DNA of 64,000 nucleotides from Nostoc edaphicum CCNP1411 (GCF_014023275.1 NZ_CP054698.1:6347001-6411000), one strand, 5' to 3'; shown: positions 45,434 through 56,907, counted from the stretch's first letter. Notes: generated by a model not told the origin, from the sequence alone. Program-made: numbers and translations.

Positions 45434-47041
45434 ATGTCCCATTCTGAGTTCCCTGATTCTCACCTGCCCGTTGAAATAGAACAGCCTGCTGTTAATGATT
45501 CTAATCAAGAATCACAACCATTGTTGGAGCGATCGCCTAAGCCACCGCAAAAACGTCGTTGGCCCCTAATTTTGGGAATTGTTTTGTTAGTTGCAGGTGT
45601 TGGTTTTGGTTGGCGCTGGTGGCAAACTAGTAGCGCTAGCGATGCACCGGCTGGGGCCGCAGCTGGTCAACCGATGGCAATTCCCGTCAAGCTAGCAACT
45701 GTTGAAACTGAAACCGTGCAGGAAAGTTCGGAGTTTATTGGCTCCTTAGAGGCTCCACGTTCGGTAATCATCAGACCACAGGTTGACGGACGAGTTACCC
45801 AGATTTTCATTCAAGAGGGCAACCGTGTTCAACAAGGGCAAGTCATTATTAGCCTAGAAAGTGATAATGTCCAAGCTCAATTATTACAAGCAAAAGCCGG
45901 ACTAGAACAAGCCCAAGCAAGGCTTGCTGAACTCCAAGCGGGTACGCGACAAGAAGAAGTTGCCCAAGCGAGAGCGCAGTTAACCCAAGCCCAAGCTCGC
46001 TTTCGAGATGCCCAATCGGGATCGCAACCAGAAGAAATTGCTCAGGCTGAAGCTCAAATTCAGTCAGCTAAATCTGATGTGGAACTAGCACAGTCACGAG
46101 CCAAGCGATACGCACAATTAAGAAAAGAGGGTGCAGTTTCCCAAGATGTCTTAGAAGGATATGTCAAAGAACAGCAAAGTGCTGAAGCTGCCCTGGTTGT
46201 AGCCCAGAAACGCCTAGACCAACTCCGCCAAAGTAGAAATTCTAGTATCAATGAGCTAGCTGGTGCTTTGGAACAACAGAGACAAAACTTAAGGCAACTA
46301 GAAAATGGTTCTCGCCCAGAAGAAATTGCCCAAGCGCGATCGCAAGTAACTCAAGCAGCAGCCCAAGTCAAATCTGCCCAAGTTCAACTGCAATACACAA
46401 AAGTCCTTGCACCTTTCACCGGTATTGTTGGTGATATTCCAGCAAAGGTGGGAGATTATGTGCAACAAGCAGATCAACTAACTACACTAACTAGAAATGA
46501 CTCTCTAGAACTGAATATTTCCGTTCCCTTAGCCGAATCCAAAAAGTTACGCTTGGGATTACCTGTGCAAATGCTGGACACCCAAGGCAAACCCATCGCT
46601 ACTGGTAAAGTGAGTTTTATCTCTCCAGATGCTAGTTCAGATTCGCAGACAGTTTTGGCTAAAGCCAACTTTGGTAATTCCAGAAATCAACTAGTCAATC
46701 GCCAGACAGTGCAAACCAAAGTCATCTGGAATGAACGTCCGGGAATCTTAATTCCAGTTACAGCAGTATCTCGCTTGGGTGGAGAGACTTTTGTGTTTGT
46801 GGCTGAAGCGCCGCAGGAAAAGCCTAAAGCTGAAGCACCGGCAGAAAAGCCCAAAGCTGGAGCACCTAACCTAGTAGCTCAACAAAAGCCCGTGAAATTG
46901 GGAGTTATTGAGGGGAATAATTATCAAGTTATCGAAGGATTAAAAGCTGGGGACAAAATTGTTGTTTCCGGTATTCTCAACCTAACCAATGGCGCTCCCA
47001 TCACTCCTGCACCGGAACAAGTGGGTAGTCGGAAGCCTTAG
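45434..47041 (+). CDS. RND efflux periplasmic adaptor (HlyD/MFP family)
   Basis: 535 residues. One N-terminal membrane span ([20 protein letters not shown], residues about 37-57) follows a disordered start. Then a lipoyl half-motif ([20 protein letters not shown]), a long helical hairpin built of Ala/Gln/Glu-rich repeats ([39 protein letters not shown]), the second lipoyl half ([20 protein letters not shown]) and a beta-barrel domain. It links the inner-membrane pump to an outer-membrane channel. The pump gene follows after a heptad repeat; no TolC-type gene is adjacent. Confidence 0.93.
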   Translation: MSHSEFPDSHLPVEIEQPAVNDSNQESQPLLERSPKPPQKRRWPLILGIVLLVAGVGFGWRWWQTSSASDAPAGAAAGQPMAIPVKLATVETETVQESSEFIGSLEAPRSVIIRPQVDGRVTQIFIQEGNRVQQGQVIISLESDNVQAQLLQAKAGLEQAQARLAELQAGTRQEEVAQARAQLTQAQARFRDAQSGSQPEEIAQAEAQIQSAKSDVELAQSRAKRYAQLRKEGAVSQDVLEGYVKEQQSAEAALVVAQKRLDQLRQSRNSSINELAGALEQQRQNLRQLENGSRPEEIAQARSQVTQAAAQVKSAQVQLQYTKVLAPFTGIVGDIPAKVGDYVQQADQLTTLTRNDSLELNISVPLAESKKLRLGLPVQMLDTQGKPIATGKVSFISPDASSDSQTVLAKANFGNSRNQLVNRQTVQTKVIWNERPGILIPVTAVSRLGGETFVFVAEAPQEKPKAEAPAEKPKAGAPNLVAQQKPVKLGVIEGNNYQVIEGLKAGDKIVVSGILNLTNGAPITPAPEQVGSRKP

Positions 47042-47049
47042 TTGAAGAT

Positions 47050-47210
47050 GAGAGAGCAAGGGAAGTAGGGGAGCAGGGGAAGCAGGGGGAGATGAGGGAG
47101 ATGAGGGAGACAAGGAGAATAACCAATGCCCAATTCCCAATGCCCAATGCCCCATGCCCAATCCCCAATGCCCCATGCCCAATACCCAATGCCCAATCCC
47201 CAATTTTTTA
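47050..47210. repeat. Heptad repeat array between adaptor and pump
   Basis: First GGGGAGCAGGGGAAGCAGGG and AGATGAGGG units, then a long run of CCCAATG/CCCCATG/CCCAATC heptads reaching to six bases before the pump start. It fills nearly all of the 173-base gap within the efflux operon. Confidence 0.9.
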
Positions 47211-47214
47211 ACCT

Positions 47215-50200
47215 ATGTTTGTTGACTTCTTTATTAAGCGGCCAATCTTTGCGTCGGTCTGTGCGATCGTTATCCTTCTAATAGGATTAATCAGTATTCC
47301 TACACTGCCGATCGCTAGGTTCCCAGAAATTAGTCCTACCCAAATCAGTGTGACTTCCAACTATAGCGGAGCTAGTGCAGAAGTCGTAGAAAGCGGAGTG
47401 ACAAATATCTTAGAAAGGCAAATTAACGGGATTGAGGGACTAAGATATCTCACTTCTAGCAGCAGTAACGATGGTACTAGTACCATTACAGCCACCTTTG
47501 ATTCTTCACGAGACAAAGATATTGCCGCTGTGGATGTGCAAAATCGTGTTTCTGTTGCTCAACCACAACTACCAGAGAGTGTACAACGCACGGGAGTGCA
47601 GGTATCAAAAGAGTCAAGCAACATTCTTTTAGCAATTGGTTTATATGCTGAAAATAAAGAGTACGACAATATATTTTTAAGCAACTATGCTGACCTTTAT
47701 TTAGCGGATGCTTTAAAAAGAGTCAAAGGTGTAAGTGACGCACGAATTTTTGGTGAACGTCGCTATGCAATGCGCCTGTGGTTAGATCCAAGTCGCCTTG
47801 CTAGTCGCGGACTAACGACTCAAGATGTAGCCGATGCTTTATCCGAACAAAATTTGCAAGTCGGTGCAGGGAGAATTGGACAAGAACCGGCTCCTGAAGG
47901 ACAAAGGTATCAACTTGATGTACGTGCTGTCAGCCGATTAGCAGAACCATCAGAATTTGAAGAAATTGTCCTCAGAACTCAAGAGGATGGCACCTTAGTT
48001 AAGCTCAAAGATGTAGGTAGAGCCGAACTGGGTGCAGAAAACTACAGTTCATTTCTACGATTTCGTGGCAACGATGCTGTCGGTTTAGGGATTTATCAAG
48101 TTCCTGGCAGTAATGCCTTGGATGTAGCTAGAGGAGTCAAAGCCGAAATAGCGCGATTGGCTCCGAATTTTCCGCCAGGGATGCGATATCAAGTAGCTTT
48201 TGACACAACATCCTTTGTAGAAGAGTCTTTGTCAGAAGTGATCAAGACTCTGATTGAGGCGGTGGTGTTGGTGGTGATTGTAATTTTTGTGTTCTTGCAG
48301 GATTGGCGAACCACTTTAATTCCTGCGCTAACTATTCCTTTAGCACTAATTGGGACATTTGCCTTCATCAAAGTTTTTAACTTTTCCATTAATAGTTTGA
48401 CATTGTTTGGTCTGACTTTAGCATCGGGGATGGTGGTAGACGATGCGATCGTCGTGGTGGAACAAATCAGCCGTTTTATTCAGGATAAAGGTATAAATCC
48501 TCGCCGAGCCGCTAGTGAATCAATGGCGGAACTATTTGGCGCGGTTATTGCCACTTCACTAGTGTTGATGGCGGTGTTTGTGCCAGTGGCGTTTTTTCCG
48601 GGAACCACAGGCGCACTTTATCGGCAATTTGCGCTAACGATCGCCTTTTCTATTGCGATTTCGACTTTTTTGGCTTTGACCTTAACACCTTCTTTGTGTG
48701 GGGTGCTGCTGCGTCAAGACCAAAGACCTCCCAGGTGGATTGCCTGGTTGTTTGACCTGATTAATCGGTTTCTAGAATGGGTAAGGTCAAGCTATGAGCG
48801 ATCGCTTACCTTTCTCACACGATTTAAAAGCGTCGTAATTGGGTTGTTTATTGTCTCCTTGGGTATGACTGCTTGGCTCTACACCACAGTACCTACAGCC
48901 TTTCTCCCAGACGAAGATGAAGGCTACTTCCTCACAATTATTCAAGGCCCCCAAGGCGTTTCGCTGCAATATACCAGCGATGTCATGGCACAGGTAGAAA
49001 AAGAAATCCTGCAAGTTCCAGAAGTACTAGGGACTTTCGCCGTGGGAGGATTTGGTTTTAGTGGTAGTACCGCCAATAGTGGCATCATCTTTACAACTTT
49101 AAAACCTTGGGCAGAACGTTCAAGACCCAATCAATCAGTACAAGCGATTATTGGCAGCTTGCAAGGGAAGTTGTTGGCAATTCCAGAAGCCAGGGTTTTT
49201 CCTGTGAATCCACCGCCAATTCAGGGTTTAGGTAACTTTGGCGGGTTCGTCTTTCAACTACAAGACCGCAGAGGTAACAGTGGCTTAGAAAGTCTAGTGC
49301 AGTCGATGGGTCAGTTGTTGGGTAAAGCCAATCAAACACCAGGATTACAAGCTGTATTTAGTACTTTTGCCGCAGATACACCACAATTACTTGTGGAAGT
49401 AGACCGTAATAAAGCTAAGACATTGCAAGTTTCTATAGATGATGTCTTCAGTACATTACAAACTGCCTTGGGATCACAATATGTAAATGATTTCAATCTC
49501 CAGCAGCGCAATTACCGCGTATATATCCAGGCAGATCAACAGTTTCGTTCTAACCCCAAGGATATTGGTAAACTGTACGTTCGTTCCCAAAAGAATCAAA
49601 TGATTCCTTTGAGTAACTTAGTCACAGTTACTTCGACTGTGGGAGCGCAAACGATAAATCACTACAATTTGTTCCGTTCAATTGAAATTAATGGTTCCGC
49701 CGCTCCTGGCTCTAGTTCTGGAGACGCGATTAAGGCAATGGAACAAGTTGCTCAAGAAGTTTTACCAGCAGGTTATGGTTATGAATGGTCAGGAACTGCA
49801 TTAGAAGAAATAGACTCTGGTGGTTTAGCACCTTTGATATTTGGATTAGGAATAATCTTTGTGTTTTTGGTACTAGCTGCTCAATACGAGAACTACGTTG
49901 ATCCCTTTATCATTCTGTTATCAGTTCCCTTAGCTATCTTTGGAGCGCTGATAGCTCAATCAATGCGGGGTTTTGCTAATGATGTTTACTGTCAAATTGG
50001 TCTAGTAATGTTGATTGGTTTAGCTAGTAAGAACGCAATTTTGATTGTGGAATTCGCTAACCAATTGCGAGATCAAGGACTTTCGATTACCAAAGCAGTA
50101 ATTGAGGCTTCACAAGAGCGTCTACGTCCAATTTTGATGACTGCCTTTTCTACACTATTGGGGATTTTCCCGCTAGCTATTGCCACAGGTGCCGGGGCGG

Positions 50201-50406
50201 GAAGTCGTCAATCATTAGGAACAACAGTATTTGGAGGGATGTTAATTGCGACTTTCTTGAGTTTGTTTGTAGTCCCGATTTTGTATATTGTAATTAAGAC
50301 GACAACAGAGCGTTTTATCAAACCAAATCGGCGTCAAGAACTACCAGCAGAAGCAGTGTCATTGAATGGTAACACTGCTGTATATTCAACAAAAGCTGAG
50401 GATTAA
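47215..50406 (+). CDS. RND efflux pump, HAE1 family
   Basis: 1063 residues, the AcrB/MexB size. The proton-relay acids Asp409-Asp410 ([14 protein letters not shown]4) and Lys939 ([15 protein letters not shown]10) are present. The order is one membrane span, a large periplasmic loop, spans 2-6, then the mirrored second half. It would expel hydrophobic drugs or metabolites with proton uptake. It reads directly after the adaptor gene. ATG 47215 lies six bases after the heptad array, with no clear ribosome site. Confidence 0.95.
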   Translation: MFVDFFIKRPIFASVCAIVILLIGLISIPTLPIARFPEISPTQISVTSNYSGASAEVVESGVTNILERQINGIEGLRYLTSSSSNDGTSTITATFDSSRDKDIAAVDVQNRVSVAQPQLPESVQRTGVQVSKESSNILLAIGLYAENKEYDNIFLSNYADLYLADALKRVKGVSDARIFGERRYAMRLWLDPSRLASRGLTTQDVADALSEQNLQVGAGRIGQEPAPEGQRYQLDVRAVSRLAEPSEFEEIVLRTQEDGTLVKLKDVGRAELGAENYSSFLRFRGNDAVGLGIYQVPGSNALDVARGVKAEIARLAPNFPPGMRYQVAFDTTSFVEESLSEVIKTLIEAVVLVVIVIFVFLQDWRTTLIPALTIPLALIGTFAFIKVFNFSINSLTLFGLTLASGMVVDDAIVVVEQISRFIQDKGINPRRAASESMAELFGAVIATSLVLMAVFVPVAFFPGTTGALYRQFALTIAFSIAISTFLALTLTPSLCGVLLRQDQRPPRWIAWLFDLINRFLEWVRSSYERSLTFLTRFKSVVIGLFIVSLGMTAWLYTTVPTAFLPDEDEGYFLTIIQGPQGVSLQYTSDVMAQVEKEILQVPEVLGTFAVGGFGFSGSTANSGIIFTTLKPWAERSRPNQSVQAIIGSLQGKLLAIPEARVFPVNPPPIQGLGNFGGFVFQLQDRRGNSGLESLVQSMGQLLGKANQTPGLQAVFSTFAADTPQLLVEVDRNKAKTLQVSIDDVFSTLQTALGSQYVNDFNLQQRNYRVYIQADQQFRSNPKDIGKLYVRSQKNQMIPLSNLVTVTSTVGAQTINHYNLFRSIEINGSAAPGSSSGDAIKAMEQVAQEVLPAGYGYEWSGTALEEIDSGGLAPLIFGLGIIFVFLVLAAQYENYVDPFIILLSVPLAIFGALIAQSMRGFANDVYCQIGLVMLIGLASKNAILIVEFANQLRDQGLSITKAVIEASQERLRPILMTAFSTLLGIFPLAIATGAGAGSRQSLGTTVFGGMLIATFLSLFVVPILYIVIKTTTERFIKPNRRQELPAEAVSLNGNTAVYSTKAED

Positions 50407-50532
50407 TTCGTAATTTGTAGTGACGCTCGATGACTCGCTAACGCTACGCTAACGTAATTTGTAATTCTTCCCTGTCTCCTATAAACATCGTAGTATGAGG
50501 AGATGGGGAAGACTAATTTCAAAGGGGAATGC

Positions 50533-50982
50533 ATGAAAATCGCTATTGGCAGTGATGAACGCACCAACCTTACCGATAGGGTACTGGAAGAACTTAAGCA
50601 GCGTGGGCATGAAGTCATACTCTTCGGTTCCCTAGCCGAGAATGATCCTGAAGTTGATTGGCCTCTTAGTTGTAGTAAAGTTGCTTTGGCAGTGGCAACC
50701 CAGAAAGCAGATGAGGGAATTGTCTTTTGTTGGACTGGTACTGGCGCATCTATTGCCGCCAACAAAGTTTCTGGGATACGTGCAGCCTTGTGCCATGATG
50801 CTGAGACGGCACGCGGGGCCCGCATCTGGAATCATGCGAATGTCCTTGTATTAAGTTTACGTGCTACTACAGAAGCGATCGCTAAAGAAATATTAGATAC
50901 CTGGTTTAGCACACCCTTTTCTGATGATGAGTGGAATCTCCTGCAAATCAAACGAATTAAACAGTTAGAGAAAAAGGTTTAA
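50533..50982 (+). CDS. RpiB/LacA/LacB-family sugar-phosphate isomerase
   Basis: 149 residues from ATG 50533 (GGGG ribosome site; ATG 50503 is upstream and less likely). The start MKIAIGSDERTNLTDRVLEE and the anion-binding segment FCWTGTGASIAANKVSGIRA, followed by LCHDAETARGARIWNHANVL, match the family. The catalytic Cys position seems to be Cys in VFCWTG. It would interconvert ribose 5-phosphate and ribulose 5-phosphate or a similar pair. The loop differs from canonical RpiB (GTGIGMS). Confidence 0.88.
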   Translation: MKIAIGSDERTNLTDRVLEELKQRGHEVILFGSLAENDPEVDWPLSCSKVALAVATQKADEGIVFCWTGTGASIAANKVSGIRAALCHDAETARGARIWNHANVLVLSLRATTEAIAKEILDTWFSTPFSDDEWNLLQIKRIKQLEKKV

Positions 50983-51053
50983 TTTGTAGACCGATTGCAA
51001 AAATTCCACAATCAGCATAATGGCAAACCCAAATTTACAGTTAATTCAGCACA

Positions 51054-52436
51054 ATGGTAACAATAGCAGTCAATCCCTATCTCGATCGCAACTTCGCTCC
51101 AATCCGTGAAGAAATCACCACCGACAAATTGTCAGTTATCGGTGAATTACCACCTGAACTATCGGGGATGTTTGTGCGGAATGGCCCTAACCCTCAATGG
51201 ACACCCATCGGTGAATATCACTGGTTTGATGGCGATGGGATGTTGCATGGTGTGCAAATTAGCAACGGCATAGCCACTTATCGTAACCGCTACGTGCAGA
51301 CAGCCGGATGGAAAAAAGAACGAGAAGCGGGTAAAGCTATCTGGAGTGGGTTGTTAGAACCACCGCAAATGGATAACCCTCACGGTGGCTACAAAAATAC
51401 TGCCAATACTGCCTTAGTGTGGCACGCCGGTCAAATGTTGGCGCTAAATGAGGGGGGTAAACCTCACGCCATCAAGCTGCCTGAATTAGAAACCATTGGT
51501 GAGTATAGCTACAATGGGAAGCTAGTTTCTGCCTTCACAGCCCATCCCAAAGTAGACCCAGTTACAGGCGAAATGATCTTCTTTGGCTACTCTGTGTTTG
51601 TGCCACCGTACCTGCAATATAGTGTAGTCTCAGCCCAAGGCGAACTGTTGCGGACAGTGCCAATCGAATTGCCCATAGGAGTGATGATGCACGACTTCGC
51701 CATCACTGAAAACTACACGATTTTCATGGATTTGCCGCTGACTTTTAATCTTGAAAGGGCGCAACGAGGAGAACCTATAATGATGTTTGAGCGCGATCGC
51801 TCTAGTCGCTTTGGAATTCTACCACGTCACGGTGACAACAGTAATATCCGCTGGTTTGAAAGTCCCTCTTGCTACGTCTTCCATACCCTCAACGCCTACG
51901 AAGATGGAGACGAAGTAGTGTTGATTGCCTGTCGCATGACTTCTACTACTGTTTTGGGTTTAGATGATTCTCAACCCGACCCAGAAGCAAATATCCCCCG
52001 TTTACATCGCTGGCGATTTAACCTCAGCACGGGTACAGTACGTGAAGAAATGTTGGATGATGTAGCTTCCGAATTTCCTCGCGTCAACGAAAACCTATTG
52101 GGGCGAAAAACCCGATATGGCTACAGTAATAAAGCGGCAGACAGTCCCCTACCTTTATTTGAAGGTATTATTAAGTACGACTTCAGCAGTGGAAAGTCCC
52201 AAACTCATGAATTTGGAGAAGGACGCTATGGCGGTGAAGCTGTGTTTGCGCCGCGTCCTGGTGCAACAGCTGAGGACGATGGTTGGCTTATGACTTTCGT
52301 TCATGATGAGGGTTCAGATACTTCCGAATTGGTAGTGGTGAATGCCCAAGATATAACTGCTGAACCTGTAGCGCGGGTAATAATTCCTCAGCGAGTGCCT
52401 TATGGGTTTCATGGTGCGTGGGTTGCAGAGGAATAA
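51054..52436 (+). CDS. Carotenoid cleavage oxygenase
   Basis: 460 residues, a seven-bladed beta-propeller of the carotenoid/retinal-pigment-epithelium oxygenase family. Iron-binding histidines occur in AFTAHPKVDP, VMMHDFAITENY, VFHTLNAYEDGD and YGFHGAWVAEE, all four positions. EYHWFDGDGMLHGV is the family start. The enzyme splits a carotenoid or apocarotenoid double bond with oxygen. Its exact substrate and cleavage site cannot be told. It is monocistronic. Confidence 0.93.
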   Translation: MVTIAVNPYLDRNFAPIREEITTDKLSVIGELPPELSGMFVRNGPNPQWTPIGEYHWFDGDGMLHGVQISNGIATYRNRYVQTAGWKKEREAGKAIWSGLLEPPQMDNPHGGYKNTANTALVWHAGQMLALNEGGKPHAIKLPELETIGEYSYNGKLVSAFTAHPKVDPVTGEMIFFGYSVFVPPYLQYSVVSAQGELLRTVPIELPIGVMMHDFAITENYTIFMDLPLTFNLERAQRGEPIMMFERDRSSRFGILPRHGDNSNIRWFESPSCYVFHTLNAYEDGDEVVLIACRMTSTTVLGLDDSQPDPEANIPRLHRWRFNLSTGTVREEMLDDVASEFPRVNENLLGRKTRYGYSNKAADSPLPLFEGIIKYDFSSGKSQTHEFGEGRYGGEAVFAPRPGATAEDDGWLMTFVHDEGSDTSELVVVNAQDITAEPVARVIIPQRVPYGFHGAWVAEE

Positions 52437-52468
52437 GTTAGGTAGATAATACTTTCGGTTAAAGCAAT

Positions 52469-52533
52469 AGACGCGATGAATCGCCGTCTCTACAAAGGAC
52501 TAATTATTGTAGAGACGGCGATTTATCGCGTCT
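52469..52533. repeat. Palindromic dispersed repeat, copy 2
   Basis: 27-base arms (52469-52495 and 52507-52533) differ from copy 1 (4104) at a few bases only; both are preceded by TTCGGTTAA. It lies between two convergent genes. A related half (GACGCGATTCATCGCGTC) is inside the 58348-58450 element. Confidence 0.85.
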
Positions 52534-52654
52534 TTGAACCTCAGCGTTGAGCCTTTGAACCTCAACGTTAATCCTGGTTGAAGCGGGTAATAAATTATTG
52601 CCTGCGATCGCCAAGCTATTCAGTTTGAGTTTGGAATAATTTGGACAGTATACT

Positions 52655-53362
52655 TTAGTTGTCGGATACTTTTGCTCGGAATAAATCAAAAACTTCCATT
52701 CCCTCTTGTAAGAACAATTCAATCTGTTCTGGTTCAAGACGTACATTTTCACGGTAATAGATCAAGCAGGCGTCAGATGCCTCTAGACATGGTGTTGTTT
52801 GTATAGCTGGGTAAAATCCTATTTTGCCTTCAAAAAAATTAACTACATTGTCAGTAAATATCTGGCGAATGCCTTCCTCATGACTACCACGTAACAGATA
52901 TTGTTCAGAAAATCTGGGATATTTTTCAAACTTTATATCCTGGTATCCTAAAAAATGACTGAGTTGGTCTAAAATTCCTTTTGGTTTTAACAAAAACTTA
53001 GGAAGACGCATATTATCGTCATATAAAAAAGCTACTGTTTGCCAATGTTCGTGTCTAGTTTTAGCACTAGATATTGAGTATCTATATTCAAATATGTATA
53101 TTTTAAAGTTTGTTATTTCTTCTGACAATATATTTTTAACTAGCTTTCTCCCTCCTTGCTTGAATAGTCTAAAATTATGTAAATGCTGCATGATGTTGTT
53201 ACTGTCTTCTGATAAGAAGTTCATTGTTAACTGAGCAGCAATAAGTTTTATTTTGTCACTTCTCTGTTGTTCTTTTTTTGTTTCCCATTGAAAATATAAA
53301 ACATTTACAACAACAGCTACAAGAGTAAAAAATACTATAAAAACAATAAAATCTCTAGACAT
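52655..53362 (-). CDS. Hypothetical single-pass membrane protein
   Basis: 235 residues with one N-terminal span (FIVFIVFFTLVAVVVNVLYF, about residues 5-24) and a soluble remainder with a mixed alpha/beta look: FKIYIFEYRYSISSAKTRHE, FLGYQDIKFEKYPRFSEQYL, LEPEQIELFLQEGMEVFDLF. I do not recognise a family, and no catalytic motif is visible. It is convergent with the carotenoid oxygenase. Confidence 0.6.
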   Translation of the reverse strand: MSRDFIVFIVFFTLVAVVVNVLYFQWETKKEQQRSDKIKLIAAQLTMNFLSEDSNNIMQHLHNFRLFKQGGRKLVKNILSEEITNFKIYIFEYRYSISSAKTRHEHWQTVAFLYDDNMRLPKFLLKPKGILDQLSHFLGYQDIKFEKYPRFSEQYLLRGSHEEGIRQIFTDNVVNFFEGKIGFYPAIQTTPCLEASDACLIYYRENVRLEPEQIELFLQEGMEVFDLFRAKVSDN

Positions 53363-53484
53363 AAAACATACAATTTTGGATTTTAGATTTTAGATTTTGG
53401 ATTGGGAATAAGGCATTGTGCAGAGGGGGAAACTCTTCTCCCTTTTTCCATGCTTCCTGCTTCTTTCCCATTCCCCATCTCAAG

Positions 53485-54192
53485 TTATTTTTCCTGATAC
53501 CCACCAGCGTAGTTAATTACACAAATTGTTCTATATGATTTGTGAGTTCCATAAGCAACACCGGAGACTTTAAAAGCGCCGTTAAAAATGCTTTTTCGAT
53601 GACCGCGATCGCGCACACCATCATCAATAATTAATTGCATGACGATATCTTGAGCAGTGCTTGGGCCATAACTGATATTTTCGCCTGCGGTTGTTTGCCA
53701 TTTACCATAGCGGTTGATGCGAGTAAAAGGGTTGCTACCATCGCTACCATTATGACCTGTAGCACCTTTTGGGCCTTGGTCTTTAACGTGGTCTTTTGCT
53801 CCTAAAGACATACCTTTAGATGCACTCAACGCTCCTACAGGACGCGCTGTTTTCAAAAATGCGATCGCTTCATCAACTGCTTTAACTCCTTCTTGAGTTC
53901 GCAAATAGGTATTATTAGAAATTTTGACTCGGTTCCCCTCAAATCGCTTTCTATAATTTTCCAGAATCGGGAGATATGCCTTGGGATTTGTTCGTACTTT
54001 ATTTGTTTCAATAATTACTTGTTGTTCCAACGGTGAAAGGTAACTCGCCTTTGCTAACAAAGTCGGACTAGTTTGTTGTGGAACTACCGTTGGGTTAGGG
54101 TTGGCGACAGATGGATTAGATTGAAACAGTTGATCTGAGCAGCCGAATATCAAAGCAATTGGAAAAAATAGCCAAAATCTTATGCGACGCAT
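53485..54192 (-). CDS. CAP-domain (SCP-like) lipoprotein
   Basis: 235 residues. The lipobox ALIFGC (Cys18) marks an exported lipoprotein. After a Pro/Asn-rich linker the CAP fold follows: [60 protein letters not shown] and [20 protein letters not shown]. His and Glu of the CAP cavity (GHNG, GENI, GHRK) are present. CAP proteins bind small ligands or lipids outside the cell; the ligand here is unknown. Confidence 0.9.
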   Translation of the reverse strand: MRRIRFWLFFPIALIFGCSDQLFQSNPSVANPNPTVVPQQTSPTLLAKASYLSPLEQQVIIETNKVRTNPKAYLPILENYRKRFEGNRVKISNNTYLRTQEGVKAVDEAIAFLKTARPVGALSASKGMSLGAKDHVKDQGPKGATGHNGSDGSNPFTRINRYGKWQTTAGENISYGPSTAQDIVMQLIIDDGVRDRGHRKSIFNGAFKVSGVAYGTHKSYRTICVINYAGGYQEK

Positions 54193-54482
54193 CCATTACC
54201 TCACAATTTTGCTATGGATTAATTTAGTGAATTAGAAGAAATAAGAATTTTCAACGCACAGATAAGTTTGTAGACTATTCTGCCGTTAGAAACGATATTA
54301 GAACTTAAGTGAGTTCGCTAAAAAAAGCGCAGATTAATGCGCCAATAATATAGATAAAGTTGCGATCGCCTTTGTTCCTAAAATGTGACAAATCTATCAC
54401 TTAATACCTGTTGTAACCTTGATAACACTAAAACGTAAATAACAACAAAAATCTTTTTATATTCTGACGCCTGCTTTCAAAT

Positions 54483-55610
54483 TTACACTTTGAGAAACCA
54501 GCGTTGCCGATACATCAGAACACCAACAGCCCACCATAAAAATACAGTGACTATGGCAAATAATAGAGAACCATTCAACGTCCCCGCCCAAGATGCGAAA
54601 AAATTCTGGTAAATCCAATTGTAAGTACTGGGAGCGTCTTTGCCAGTGCCGATAGTGGTTCTGACTAAGATTTTAATCAATAAAACCGATGCAACGAAAA
54701 GAGCGATCGCATTTAAGCCCATAATTTCAAAAGGCTTACTCCAGCGACGCATCACCCGTACTTCGATCAGTTCATAACAAGCCGCTAGCAACAGTAACGC
54801 CCAACCGCTGCTAAAGACCACATAGGAACTTGTCCACAGCTTTTTGTTGATGGGGAATGTCCACCCCCACGCCCAACCAATAATTAAGCAACCGACTCCA
54901 AATAATCCTAAACCTATACTTGTGCGTGACTGTACAGGTTGGCTGCGTATCCATTGACCAGTGAAGTAGCCAGCGAGGACATTTACTATGGCGGGAATAG
55001 TACTGAAAAGTCCTTCTGGATCTCCCATAAAGTTGAACCCGTCACCTTTATATAAATGTGCTTTGGGAATAATCAGGCGGTCAACATAAGCGCCGAAATT
55101 ACCATCCCGCGTCAAAACTCCCGCACCATATTCTGGCACTGGTACATACATCATCGTTACCCAGTAGCCGATGAGTAACACTGCTGCTAGTATCCATTGA
55201 CCTTTACGCGGTAGGTTGAGAACAGCTACGGAAGCTAGCAGATAGGTAAGGCTGATGCGCTGTAAGACTCCCATAAGGCGGATGCTGCTCAAATCAAAAG
55301 TCCAAATACCCTGATTCCAAAAGCCATTTAGCAGCAATCCCAAGGCAAAGAGAATGGCGGCACGGCGTAATATCCGCCAGTAAACAGCTGAGGATGGTTT
55401 GTTGCCTTCGGTGTACTTTGACAGTGAGAAAGTCATCGCTACACCGATAATGAAGAGAAAGAAGGGAAATACTAAGTCAGTTGGTGTGCAACCGTGCCAA
55501 TCGGCATGGGCTAAGGGAGGATATACATCATCTGCAACTCCCGCCATATTGACGAGAATCATCGCGGCGATGGTAATGCCGCGAAAAACATCCAGTGAAG
55601 TCAGGCGCAT
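54483..55610 (-). CDS. DUF5009 / NagX-like acyltransferase, membrane
   Basis: 375 residues with about ten hydrophobic spans. The start LTSLDVFRGITIAAMILVNM and HADWHGCTPTDLVFPFFLFI are hallmarks of the heparan-alpha-glucosaminide N-acetyltransferase-like/DUF5009 family. DPEGLFSTIPAIVNVLAGYF is a second family motif. It would acetylate a cell-envelope sugar using acetyl-CoA across the membrane; the acceptor is unknown. It is divergent from prxQ across 118 bases. Confidence 0.88.
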   Translation of the reverse strand: MRLTSLDVFRGITIAAMILVNMAGVADDVYPPLAHADWHGCTPTDLVFPFFLFIIGVAMTFSLSKYTEGNKPSSAVYWRILRRAAILFALGLLLNGFWNQGIWTFDLSSIRLMGVLQRISLTYLLASVAVLNLPRKGQWILAAVLLIGYWVTMMYVPVPEYGAGVLTRDGNFGAYVDRLIIPKAHLYKGDGFNFMGDPEGLFSTIPAIVNVLAGYFTGQWIRSQPVQSRTSIGLGLFGVGCLIIGWAWGWTFPINKKLWTSSYVVFSSGWALLLLAACYELIEVRVMRRWSKPFEIMGLNAIALFVASVLLIKILVRTTIGTGKDAPSTYNWIYQNFFASWAGTLNGSLLFAIVTVFLWWAVGVLMYRQRWFLKV

Positions 55611-55728
55611 AAGCGGAATTTTGTGTTAGATGAGTATCTAAGCTACTCCGCTTGATGCAAGTAATCAAGCAAAATTTATGGACTTGGATACAAGGTAAAA
55701 TTTTGTTAAGTAATTACCACCACTTATT

Positions 55729-56187
55729 ATGGCAATCAAAGTTGGAGATACCGCTCCTAATTTCACTCTACCTGCTCAAAATGGCTCAACAGTTAGCCTA
55801 CAAGATTTTCGCGGACAAAAAGCTGTTGTCCTATATTTTTACCCCAAAGACGACACACCTGGATGTACGGCTGAATCATGCGCCTTTCGTGATCAATATG
55901 AAGTGTTTAAAACCGCTGGTGCTGAAGTTGTCGGCGTGAGTGCCGACTCTAGCGAATCTCACCAAAAATTTGCTACGAAATACAATCTACCTTTTACTCT
56001 GTTAACTGATAAAGGCGACCAAGTGCGGAAGCTATATGGCGCAACAGCTGCCTTTGGCTTGTTCCCTGGTCGCGTTACTTACGTCATTGACCAACAAGGA
56101 GTTGTGCAATACGTGTTTGATTCAATGTTTAACTTTAAAGGTCACGTTGAGGAAGCGCTGAAAACTTTGCAACAGCTTGCAAAATAG
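55729..56187 (+). CDS. PrxQ/BCP-type peroxiredoxin
   Basis: 152 residues, the thioredoxin fold of the bacterioferritin-comigratory/PrxQ group. [20 protein letters not shown] carries the peroxidatic Cys46 and the resolving Cys51 five residues later. [20 protein letters not shown] and [19 protein letters not shown] complete the family pattern. It reduces hydroperoxides at the expense of thioredoxin. It has no signal peptide and so is cytoplasmic. Confidence 0.95.
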   Translation: MAIKVGDTAPNFTLPAQNGSTVSLQDFRGQKAVVLYFYPKDDTPGCTAESCAFRDQYEVFKTAGAEVVGVSADSSESHQKFATKYNLPFTLLTDKGDQVRKLYGATAAFGLFPGRVTYVIDQQGVVQYVFDSMFNFKGHVEEALKTLQQLAK

Positions 56188-56191
56188 GAAA

Positions 56192-56268
56192 ATGGGCATT
56201 GGGCATTGGGCATTGGGCATTGGGCATTGGTTATTTCTCCCCTATTCCCTATTCCCTATTCCCTATTT
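56192..56268. repeat. Inverted pair of heptad arrays at the 3' ends of prxQ and hpf
   Basis: GGGCATT repeated five times is followed by CCCTATT repeated four times, giving a hairpin-like structure between two convergent genes. The stop codon of the hpf gene lies inside the CCCTATT run. Confidence 0.85.
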
Positions 56269-56907
56269 AGAATGCGACTTTTCCGGCATACCAATACTCG
56301 CGTGGGCTGACTTGCCATTCTTGCCGTTGGTATGGCCGTTACCATTGCGGGGTTGAATCACACCATAACCGCCGTGGTTGCGTTCGTAAATTACATTAAT
56401 CTCTCCAGTTTCAGAATTGCGGAACATATAAAAGTCGTGTCCCACGAGTTGTAGTTGTTCCAGGGCTTCTGTAGGGGTCATCGGCGGCATGGAAAAATAT
56501 TTGGTGCGGACGACTTCGTTAGGCAATTCGGGGGTGCGATCGCCAATTAAATCTGTGACTACCGTATCTGCAACAACTACTTCTGTTGGTAGGGCATTAG
56601 TTTTCTGATCTTGACGCCGTTCTTTGTATTTCCGCAGTTGACGGGCAATTTTATCTGCAACTAAGTCAATGCTGGCGTATAGGTTTTCGCTACTTTCCTC
56701 GGCACGGATAACGCTACCATTAGCGTAAATAGTTACTTCAGCCGCTTGTCTTGGATTAATTCGGGGATTACGGGCGACGCTAAGATGCACATCCACTTCA
56801 TTTGTAATGCTCTGAAAGTGACTAACTGCTTTCTCAATCTTTTGATGTACATACTCACGAATTGCATCGGTGATTTCAATATTTTTGCCGTGGATGACAA
56901 GCTTCAT
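56263..56907 (-). CDS. hpf: Long ribosome hibernation-promoting factor (LrtA type)
   Basis: 214 residues. The N-terminal HPF/YfiA domain ([20 protein letters not shown], to about residue 105) has a basic patch, a linker ([20 protein letters not shown]), and the C-terminal long-HPF dimerisation domain ([20 protein letters not shown] to [19 protein letters not shown]). It pairs ribosomes into inactive 100S dimers at rest. The cyanobacterial gene, lrtA, was described as a light-repressed transcript with a long leader. Here a gene-free 580-base stretch lies upstream, which fits. The C-terminal tail is Gly/Asn-rich and probably disordered. Confidence 0.93.
   Translation of the reverse strand: MKLVIHGKNIEITDAIREYVHQKIEKAVSHFQSITNEVDVHLSVARNPRINPRQAAEVTIYANGSVIRAEESSENLYASIDLVADKIARQLRKYKERRQDQKTNALPTEVVVADTVVTDLIGDRTPELPNEVVRTKYFSMPPMTPTEALEQLQLVGHDFYMFRNSETGEINVIYERNHGGYGVIQPRNGNGHTNGKNGKSAHASIGMPEKSHSK

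Noticed and set aside
46982..47203. Frames translating to repeated Gly/His/Trp/Leu words
   Set aside because: They are translations of the heptad array.
55652..55939. 95-codon frame overlapping prxQ
   Set aside because: It is an out-of-frame reading of the peroxiredoxin gene, which has both active cysteines.
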